From the NCBI GenBank assembly GCA_029821515.1, contig JALGTD010000131.1:1-11052 (forward strand): DNA of 11,052 nt, in the 5' to 3' direction. Below the pieces are notes generated by a model. The model saw nothing but the letters and a program-made list of their open reading frames with translations, searched no databases and had not been told where the DNA came from. Both the position numbers and the translations under genes were made by a program. This document shows positions 1-6,368 of the stretch, piece by piece. Each line of letters begins with the position of its first letter. Within the stretch, counting starts at the first letter, position 1. The DNA is from Candidatus Zipacnadia bacterium. GTDB taxonomy: Bacteria > Armatimonadota > Zipacnadia > Zipacnadales > Zipacnadaceae.

Positions 1-87
1 CTCAGCAGCGGCCGCCATTACTTTCAGGCCTTCCGCTACCACCTCCGGACCAACCCCATCACATGGCAAAACAGCTATCTTGTGCAT
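1..87 (-). CDS. Isocitrate/isopropylmalate dehydrogenase family protein, N-terminal fragment
   Basis: The first 29 codons of a gene that runs off the left edge. The visible N-terminus begins MHKIAVLPCDGVGPEVV, which matches the first beta strand and loop of the beta-decarboxylating dehydrogenase family (LeuB, Icd, homoisocitrate and tartrate dehydrogenases), usually written as PGDGIGPE. These enzymes oxidise and decarboxylate 2-hydroxy acids with NAD(P) in the cytoplasm. The fragment is too short to tell LeuB from isocitrate dehydrogenase. The ATG at 85-87 has a GAGAGG Shine-Dalgarno sequence about 8 bases upstream. A promoter with a perfect TATAAT lies in the 89-nt gap before the gene, so it can be transcribed independently of the operon upstream. 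A cysteine replaces the usual first glycine of the GDG motif. Family call is confident; exact enzyme is not. Confidence 0.8.
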   Translation of the reverse strand, partial: MHKIAVLPCDGVGPEVVAEGLKVMAAAAE

Positions 88-132
88 TGGTCAACCTCTC
101 GCACAGCGTTAGTTCGGAAAGACTTGGTCACG

Positions 133-161
133 ATTATAGCAAACCACCCCCGGGCCGACAA
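133..161 (-). promoter_or_regulatory. Sigma70-like promoter with extended -10 for the dehydrogenase gene
   Basis: Read on the minus strand: TTGTCG (-35, 161-156), 17-nt spacer, then TATAAT (-10, 138-133). The spacer ends in TGC, giving the extended -10 TGCTATAAT. The -10 is a full consensus match; the -35 matches 4 of 6. The predicted start near 126 gives a leader of roughly 40 nt before the ATG at 87. It lies wholly in the intergenic gap after the metallo-beta-lactamase-fold gene. Confidence 0.65.
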
Positions 162-176
162 TCGTGAGCCTGGCGG

Positions 177-935
177 TCAAACCACGACTTGCTCTCCGGG
201 ATCTGGCCAATATGTCTGGGGAAAGATCTCACGGCCGGCGGCAAGTATTCCCGTCTTATCCCTGGGTGGCGTATGTGCCAGGTAGAGCCGCCCGACCCCG
301 GCATCGCGGGCGATCGTCCCTGCCTGGTACACATTGGAGTGCCCGACATCAGATGGTGGGTCTTCCAGCCCCAGGGTTGCTTCGTAGACAAGCAGGTCTA
401 CGCCGTGGAAGTACTCCGCCCATGCTGGCAGGTAGCCAGTGTCCCCGGAAATGCCGATCTGCCGGCCAGTGCGACTATCACTAAACCGATAGGCCAGGCC
501 AACAATTGCATGCGAAGTGTGCGCTGTACTCACCGTGAACTCGCCGGCAGTGAATTCTGTGTCCGGCGCCAGACCCACTACCTCGACATTCGGCGGCCAC
601 CAGCCCAGTTTCTCCCAGTCCAGATACACTTTGGCCTGCGCCACAATGCGCTCGATGTCTTCGGCCGGGCCGGCAATCTTCAGCATCTTATCGTGGTCCC
701 ACAGATACATGTAGAGTAGCACCCCGGCCAGCCCCAGGTAATGGTCCGGGTGACAGTGAGTGATGAACAAGTAGTCCAGCTCCAGTGGAGTATAGCCAAA
801 TCGGGTCATATTGATCGCCACATTCCAACCACAGTCCACCAGTATATGGTCATTGAGGATGGAACTGGTAGTATCGTTACCCGGCTGCGGCATATAGGTA
901 TCGGTACCAATGAATGTCAGCGTAGTCTGCGGCAT
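177..935 (-). CDS. RNase Z-like metallo-beta-lactamase-fold hydrolase
   Basis: A 252-residue cytoplasmic metallo-beta-lactamase-fold protein with no signal peptide. The metal-binding motif THCHPDH covers residues 59-65 (H60, H62, D64, H65). Further likely ligands are H139 or H142 in the TAHTSHAIVGLAYRF stretch, D165 in SGDTGY, and H221 in LAHTPPR. The GLAYRF segment, SGDTGY and the final AHTPPR resemble RNase Z and related single-domain hydrolases. However, the exosite arm typical of true RNase Z is not evident, so tRNA 3' processing is not assured. The start chosen is the ATG at 935, which has GGAG about 8 bases upstream. A TTG at 950 would add five residues but has no ribosome binding site. 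It begins 16 nt after the hisG stop, consistent with co-transcription. Fold certain, substrate unknown. Confidence 0.85.
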   Translation of the reverse strand: MPQTTLTFIGTDTYMPQPGNDTTSSILNDHILVDCGWNVAINMTRFGYTPLELDYLFITHCHPDHYLGLAGVLLYMYLWDHDKMLKIAGPAEDIERIVAQAKVYLDWEKLGWWPPNVEVVGLAPDTEFTAGEFTVSTAHTSHAIVGLAYRFSDSRTGRQIGISGDTGYLPAWAEYFHGVDLLVYEATLGLEDPPSDVGHSNVYQAGTIARDAGVGRLYLAHTPPRDKTGILAAGREIFPQTYWPDPGEQVVV

Positions 936-951
936 ATCAGTCTCCGACAAG

Positions 952-1839
952 CTACATTATCATCTTATTCAGCGGATATTCTATAATGCCCTGGGCACCG
1001 GCGGCTTTCAGCCTGGGGATGAGGTCGCGCACCAAAGCAGACTCAACAATTGTCTCGACCGCCACCCAGTCACCGTTGGCCAACGAAGAGACAGTCGGGC
1101 GCTTCAGGGCAGGTAGCTCTGCGACGACTGCCTCCAGATCTTCACGGGCCACGTTCATCTTCAAGCCCACCCGCAGTTCCGCGTCCAGTGCCCCTTGCAG
1201 CAGCATCGCAATATTCTCAATCTTTTGCCGCTTCCACAAATCGCCCCAGGCATCGGTGCTGGCGATGAACTTCGTACAGGACTCGAACAGTACATCCACT
1301 ATCCGCAGGTTATTGGCAGCCAGCGTGCTGCCGGTCTCGGTGCCTTCAACGATGGCATCCACCAGGTCCGGGCATTTGGCCTCGGTAGCCCCCCACGAGA
1401 ACTCCACCTGCGCCTGGACGCCGTGCTCGGCCAGATACTTTGTAGTAACATCAACCAGCTCGGTGGCGATGCGCTTGCCCTCGAGGTTCTCGGGACCTTG
1501 AATGTCGGAACTTTCGTGTACTGCCAGCACCCACTTGTACGGGCGCATTCCGCGCTTGGCATAGACCAGATCCACGACCTCTACCACTTCATCTTCCACG
1601 CCACGCTCGCGAATCCAATCCAGCCCGGTCAGGCCGCAGTCAAGGATACCGCTGGCGACATAGTTGGGCATCTCCTGGGCGCGCAGCAGCACGCCCCACA
1701 GCTCGTCATCATCAAAATCGGGCTTATACTGGCGCTCATCCACGCTGATGGGAAAGCCTGCCTTGCGGAATATCTCTATGGTCGCCTCCTGGAGGCTTCC
1801 CTTGGGCAGACCGATTCGCAATATCTTTTCCGCCATCAT
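952..1839 (-). CDS. hisG: ATP phosphoribosyltransferase, long form (HisG)
   Basis: First enzyme of histidine biosynthesis: it joins ATP and PRPP to give N1-(5-phosphoribosyl)-ATP. The 295 residues begin MMAEKILRIGLPKGSL, the usual HisG opening. GLTGLDWI follows at about 69-76, and the PRPP-binding loop EGTETGSTLAANNLRIVD at about 165-182. Residues from about 222 to the end form the C-terminal regulatory (ACT-like) domain of long-form HisG, so this enzyme should not need HisZ and is probably inhibited by histidine. The ATG at 1839 has AGGAG about 10 bases upstream; an open frame back to a TTG at 1863 is ignored. No other his gene is visible. It lies 33 nt after hxlB and 16 nt before the metallo-hydrolase, inside a mixed operon. 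Assignment is firm. Confidence 0.95.
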   Translation of the reverse strand: MMAEKILRIGLPKGSLQEATIEIFRKAGFPISVDERQYKPDFDDDELWGVLLRAQEMPNYVASGILDCGLTGLDWIRERGVEDEVVEVVDLVYAKRGMRPYKWVLAVHESSDIQGPENLEGKRIATELVDVTTKYLAEHGVQAQVEFSWGATEAKCPDLVDAIVEGTETGSTLAANNLRIVDVLFESCTKFIASTDAWGDLWKRQKIENIAMLLQGALDAELRVGLKMNVAREDLEAVVAELPALKRPTVSSLANGDWVAVETIVESALVRDLIPRLKAAGAQGIIEYPLNKMIM

Positions 1840-1872
1840 TATCACTTCTCTCCTACGGCGCAAGCAGCCCGT

Positions 1873-2424
1873 CTATTCCAGTTTGGTATGTCGGGCGCGC
1901 ATCTGTTCAATGGTGGTGCCCAGCCGCTCCATCAGCGTCAGTATCAGGGCATCAGCCACCACCAGTACGCATTGCTCAAAAAGCGAGCCGGGGGGCTGCC
2001 GGGAAATAGAGCTAACTGCCCCCGTAACGGGTGCCGGCACAACGACCAATAGATCACAAGCTCCAGCTATGTCTGAGTCGCCGTGAGCAGTTATCACAGC
2101 AGTACGAGCACCGCGAGCCGCGGCCGCCTGGATGGTAGCCAGGGTCACCCGCGTCTGGCCTGAGCCTGACCCGGCGATAAGCAAATCACCGTCAGCTATG
2201 GCCGGAGTAATGGTCTCCCCCACTACATAAGCCTCAACGCCGATATGCATCAGGCGCATGGCGAAGGCCCGCATCATCAGTAGGCTGCGACCCGATCCGC
2301 AAACAAAGACTCGCTCAGCTGCCAGTATAGCCTCAACGAGTGTTGACAACTGCTGCTGATCGAGGTTGCCGACAACATCGCTGATCTCCTGACTAATTAT
2401 CTTGCCGTAATGTGTTTCTTTCAT
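1873..2424 (-). CDS. hxlB: 6-phospho-3-hexuloisomerase-like SIS-domain protein
   Basis: A 183-residue single SIS-domain sugar-phosphate isomerase. The phosphosugar-binding motifs CGSGRS (42-47) and GSGSGQT (85-91) and the GSLFEQ segment (146-151, with the likely catalytic E150) match 6-phospho-3-hexuloisomerase (PHI). PHI interconverts arabino-hex-3-ulose 6-phosphate and fructose 6-phosphate in the ribulose monophosphate pathway. The length is typical for PHI (about 180-190). The usual partner, hexulose-6-phosphate synthase (hxlA), is not in the window, so formaldehyde fixation cannot be claimed. The ATG at 2424 lacks a clear Shine-Dalgarno. It starts 31 nt after the M16 peptidase stop and is followed 33 nt later by hisG. 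Another single-domain SIS isomerase is the main alternative. Confidence 0.82.
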   Translation of the reverse strand: MKETHYGKIISQEISDVVGNLDQQQLSTLVEAILAAERVFVCGSGRSLLMMRAFAMRLMHIGVEAYVVGETITPAIADGDLLIAGSGSGQTRVTLATIQAAAARGARTAVITAHGDSDIAGACDLLVVVPAPVTGAVSSISRQPPGSLFEQCVLVVADALILTLMERLGTTIEQMRARHTKLE

Positions 2425-2455
2425 TTCACAAGTATGCTGAGCTACGCTGTCGTAA

Positions 2456-5113
2456 TTACTCCTCCGCTGGGGCAGGCTTCGGGTGCGTGACTACTATCAC
2501 ACACGCCTGCAAATCCAAAAGCTGGCGGGTGTAATCCTGCACCTGGTTGGCCGTGACCGCCGCAATGCGCTCCCGATAATCCTGATAATTATCATACCCC
2601 ATTCCGTACAGTTCGTCCAATGCCTGAAGCTGGGCGCGCCGCCCCGGGTCGGCCAGGCTGATTTGCTGATTGCTGACACAGGCCTTGCGGGCCGTAGCCA
2701 GCTCCTCGTCGTCAACCAACTCAGTGTGCAGCTCGGTCACGTGATCTTCGATGGTTTCCTTGACTTGCTCAACCCTGTCAGGGGCAGTGCCGGCATATAT
2801 GGCGTAGTAACCGGGGTCCAGCCCGGCCATCTCGTAGGCGTAGGTGGCATAGACCAATCCCTGGCCGCGCAGCGTATCATGCAGACGCCCTCCCGGGCTG
2901 CCCATTCCGGTCAGCAGAGCTGTCAGCACATCCCGGACATATCTATGCTCGTCATCTACCCGGGGCCCCAGGAAGCCATAGTAGATTATAGCCTGATTTT
3001 GCTGGCGCTGGACGGTCTTGCTCCGTCTTTCGGTAAGCAGTGGTTCGTCGGCAATCTCTGGGCGGAATAGCTCTCGCTGGCCCCAGGAGCCGAACTCGTT
3101 TTTCACCGCCTGCCGCAGTTTGGCGCGATCAACATCGCCTTGAATCATCAGTGGTCCACAGACGCGACGGTAGAACTGCTGCACCTGCGTGGCAGTAAGC
3201 TGCTGGACACTGCTGGGCGTGCCCAGCTCAGAAAACTGGTAAGGATGATGCTGAAACAATGTCGCCCGCAGCAGCTTTTCCGCTACATTATCAACGTCCT
3301 CGCGGCGGGCAGCAAGCTGTGCCAGGGTAAGTTGCTGCAGGCGACCGAATTCCTGCTCAGGGAAAGTCAGATTCTGCAAGCAATCAGCCAGGACATCTAA
3401 TACCTTCAAGCCGTCATCAGGAAGGCAGCGGGCGGTCAGACCGAAGCTGTTGCGCCCCGAATAAGCTTCAAGCTCTGCGCCCAGGCTGTCAATAGCACCG
3501 ATGATCTCGTCGCGGCTTCTATGCTCAGTGCCGCGCAGGAGCATCTGGGCCATCAGCCGCGTGATTCCGTTAGTTTGCTCATCTTCGTATCTAAGCCCCG
3601 CCCGCGTGGCGGTCGCAATATGCACCGCCGCTGCCTCCGGTTCAGCCCTGATTAACACCGTCAGGCCATTGTCAAGTACGTACTTCTTCGTCCGTGGGGC
3701 AGGCACTCTTTGCTGGTCAACAGTAGCTGATTCCGCCTCCTTCGCAGCCGGAACCAGGCTGGTGATAACGTAGCTGTCGGGGAGCAAGTATTTACGGGCT
3801 ACCTCTCGCACTTGCGGGGCGGTGACTGCTTTTATGCCCGTCAGATAGTTGTTGCTGAAGCCCAGATCGCCGGTCAGCAGTAGGTCAGTACCCAGAATCT
3901 CGGCCCGCCCCGCTGACGTCTCCTGAGCATAAACCAATGCGGCCTCTTTCTGCCGCTTGGCTCGTTGCAGTTCCTCCTCGCCAACCAGCTCACTGGACAG
4001 CCTCTCGGTGACCTGCAATATCTGCTGCTCCACTTTCTCAATGTCGGCGGCATCCAGAGTAGCATACACAATGAAGCTACCGGCTCCGTAGGCAGGTGTA
4101 TCCGACCATACATTCACCACGTCTACCAGCCCCAGCTCATCGCGCAATAGCCGGGGCAGTCGGGCGCTGTCGCCGTGGCCCAGGACATACGCCAACACGT
4201 CCAGAGCGTATAGGTCCGAATGAAACAGGTCCACCGTCCGCCAACCCAGGAGTAAATGAGCGCGCTGCAGTCCCTGACGCTGGCGGCTGGCGCGGCGAAT
4301 GGTAGTGGGGGCCGCTTCGTCAGGGAGCACTATCGGCGGGCCAGGGCGGCGCTGGTATTGACTCAGCGCTGCCTCCAGTCGGTCAGCGATTTCCTCCGCG
4401 TCAAAGTCACCGACAGCAACAACCACCAGATTATCCGGTGTGTAGTAGGCCCGATGGAACTTGGCCATGTCTTCCCGCGTCAGCTCGTTGAACCTGGCAG
4501 AATAGCCAATGATGCGATAGCGTTCGGGATGACGCCGGAACATTGTTTGGTTGAATAGCTCAATGGCCGCCCGCTGGGGGGCATCTTCTATTCGGGCAAT
4601 TTCGCGGGTGACGACATCAATCTGATTGGCCACCTGCTCTTCGGGGAAGGTAGCCCCCAGCACATAGTCGCCCAACAGGTCAATGACCTCGCCCACCTGT
4701 TGTGCAGAAGTGGTCATATGATAACAGGTATGGTCGTAGGTGGTATAGGCATTCATATAGCCACCAATGGCGGCCTCGGCCTGGTCAATTTCTTCGGCGC
4801 TGCGCTGGGCTGTACCCCGGTCGCAGCAGTGTTCGATAAGATGAGATATGCCCGCACCCAGATATTCGCCCTCGTAGACGCTACCGACGCCCACATAGAA
4901 GCGAACAGCAGCAACCGGCGCGGCGTGATTCTCCTCGACTACTATCTGCGCTCCGTTGGGCAATACACGATAGAGGGGCTGGGCAAGGCCGACTGTGGCC
5001 ACTACGGCTACGGCCATAGCAATTGCGGCCAAGCGCCCCAGACCAGCGAGCAGGTCAACCTCGCCAGCCCTTAAGTTTCCACGGGACAAAGAGAGATTCC
5101 CAGGTATATTCAT
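2456..5113 (-). CDS. Exported M16 family zinc peptidase, two-half (active plus inactive) form
   Basis: An 885-residue protein made of two M16 (insulinase/processing peptidase-like) halves. A long basic N-region and hydrophobic core (about 28-43, ending VGLAQP) form a signal peptide or anchor, so it should act outside the cytoplasm. The N-terminal half carries the inverted zinc motif HLIEH (91-95). E171 lies 75 residues after the second histidine, the spacing expected of the third ligand (HxxEHx74-76E), so this half should be catalytic. The C-terminal half (about 475-885) has GITRLMAQ where the zinc motif should be, so it is inactive. It keeps the R743/Y755-type substrate-binding pair (GGRLHDTLRGQGLVY), which the first half lacks (GLVDVV at 328-333). 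The ATG at 5113 overlaps the stop of the binding-protein gene as ATGA, implying translational coupling. The 28-codon upstream extension is rejected. Confidence 0.9.
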   Translation of the reverse strand: MNIPGNLSLSRGNLRAGEVDLLAGLGRLAAIAMAVAVVATVGLAQPLYRVLPNGAQIVVEENHAAPVAAVRFYVGVGSVYEGEYLGAGISHLIEHCCDRGTAQRSAEEIDQAEAAIGGYMNAYTTYDHTCYHMTTSAQQVGEVIDLLGDYVLGATFPEEQVANQIDVVTREIARIEDAPQRAAIELFNQTMFRRHPERYRIIGYSARFNELTREDMAKFHRAYYTPDNLVVVAVGDFDAEEIADRLEAALSQYQRRPGPPIVLPDEAAPTTIRRASRQRQGLQRAHLLLGWRTVDLFHSDLYALDVLAYVLGHGDSARLPRLLRDELGLVDVVNVWSDTPAYGAGSFIVYATLDAADIEKVEQQILQVTERLSSELVGEEELQRAKRQKEAALVYAQETSAGRAEILGTDLLLTGDLGFSNNYLTGIKAVTAPQVREVARKYLLPDSYVITSLVPAAKEAESATVDQQRVPAPRTKKYVLDNGLTVLIRAEPEAAAVHIATATRAGLRYEDEQTNGITRLMAQMLLRGTEHRSRDEIIGAIDSLGAELEAYSGRNSFGLTARCLPDDGLKVLDVLADCLQNLTFPEQEFGRLQQLTLAQLAARREDVDNVAEKLLRATLFQHHPYQFSELGTPSSVQQLTATQVQQFYRRVCGPLMIQGDVDRAKLRQAVKNEFGSWGQRELFRPEIADEPLLTERRSKTVQRQQNQAIIYYGFLGPRVDDEHRYVRDVLTALLTGMGSPGGRLHDTLRGQGLVYATYAYEMAGLDPGYYAIYAGTAPDRVEQVKETIEDHVTELHTELVDDEELATARKACVSNQQISLADPGRRAQLQALDELYGMGYDNYQDYRERIAAVTANQVQDYTRQLLDLQACVIVVTHPKPAPAEE

Positions 5114-6250
5114 AGTGAACCGACCAAGACGTTCTGAGCAGAGTATAGTGCATCGGCGGGCTCCTGCCGACCGCTCAACGACAGGTACAACGCCCATTGC
5201 AGCACATCAAAGACTCTCTGACGACTCTGAGCCGACAGGCTCCGAATCTGGCTGATATTGGCAGCCAGCGCCGCCCGGATTACATCGTTCTGATCAATCT
5301 CACCGCAGTGTGGGCCACTGGGCAGTCCCCCTAATTCCAGCAACTTCGTCTGGCTTTCCGGCTGACATACCATACGGACAAATTCCAGACACTGCGCCTC
5401 ATGGCTGCTGCCGTTGATGATGCCCAGGCCCTCCCCGATCAGGTGCGCTACCGACTCTTCCGCAGCGGGCAACACCAGCATCTGTATCTGTAAATCAGAA
5501 TCTGGGCGGGCGGCAACCTGCTGTAGCCACCAGATATCGGTGACCAGCATAGCCAGCTTGCCTCCGGTGAATAAGTTTTTCAGCTCTGCCTGACTCCACG
5601 TTAGCACTTCGGGCTGGGCAAACTCGGCCAGTTGCTTATACAATTGCAGTGCTTTGGTACCGGCCTCGGTAGCCAGAGTGTAGCCCTCATCTGCATTGCG
5701 CAGGCTTCCACCGAAGGCCCAAATCATCTCGGCTAGTAGCTCACCGCCGCCTTGCTGTCCAGGCAGGCCTATTCCATAGATATCAAGGGGGCTGTGGAGC
5801 TTCTTAGCAGCCGCCAGGACCTCCTCCCACGTCTGGGGAGGCTTCAGATCGGCCTGCTCAAGCAGGTCAGTCCGCACCACCAGAGCCCGACCGCCGATAC
5901 GCCACGGCACCGCCTGGAGCCGGTCAGCACTGGTAAAGAGATCCAACACACCTGGATAGAAGACTGCTCGCTGCGGAGCGCTCAGGGCAGTCTCCAGGGA
6001 GCGCAGCAGGCCACTGAATTCCGGGAGCCAGGCATTGGGCACCAGGACCATATCAGGTGCCGTCGCGCGCTCTGGACCACTCCAGGCCTGCAGGCGCTGA
6101 TAGGCATCGCTGGGAGAACGATGATTGAGAACAATGCGGAAGCTGAATAAACTGGGGCGGCTGGTAATCAGCCTCCTGACCCTCGGCTCCACCAACCATC
6201 AGCACACTCAGAATAACTATTGTGCCGGCTATCAGTGCTCGCATACTCAT
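5110..6250 (-). CDS. Family 1 extracellular solute-binding protein, apparent +1 frameshift near the N-terminus
   Basis: Most of the gene reads in one frame (to 5110) and resembles carbohydrate-type ABC solute-binding proteins: PDMVLVPNAWLPEF, then AVPWRIGGRALVVRTDLLEQ, then TWEEVLAAAKKL, and a GGKLAM region. That frame is closed upstream by a TGA at 6201-6199 and has no signal peptide. The frame one base over begins with ATG at 6250 and encodes a textbook signal peptide, MSMRALIAGTIVILSVLMVG, followed by GGAEGQ. Its continuation turns to nonsense after about QPPQ and stops at 6053. Skipping one C of the run at 6157-6154 joins signal peptide and body into about 379 residues. A GAGGTGA ribosome site precedes 6250. 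No permease or ATPase genes are in the window. The 3' end overlaps the M16 start (ATGA). It may be a real mutation, a sequencing error or a programmed shift. Confidence 0.78.
6151..6160 (-). other. Frameshift site (run of four C)
   Basis: On the minus strand the signal-peptide frame reads CCG CCC CAG TTT across this point; the binding-protein frame reads AGT TTA TTC AGC from 6153. The two frames differ by one base at the CCCC run (6157-6154). Deleting one C, or a ribosome slipping +1 on CCC-C, restores a continuous product. Confidence 0.7.
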
Positions 6251-6368
6251 GACCGGCGTGCTCACCTCACAATAGATAGGGCCGCGACCGAGTTGGCCGC
6301 CGCCCTGTTACTGTAATGCCGACGAGAAACAGTCTCCTCATCAAGTTGCTTGCGCTGCACTGGCCCCG

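Noticed and set aside
936..950. TTG start for the metallo-hydrolase
   Set aside because: No Shine-Dalgarno before the TTG, while the ATG at 935 has GGAG at proper spacing.
1195..2052. A 285-codon plus-strand open frame across hisG and hxlB
   Set aside because: It is antisense to two clearly recognisable enzymes and has no domain or ribosome site of its own.
5114..5197. Upstream 28-codon extension of the M16 peptidase
   Set aside because: It overlaps the end of the binding-protein gene and would bury the signal peptide. The ATG at 5113, overlapping the TGA, is the natural coupled start.
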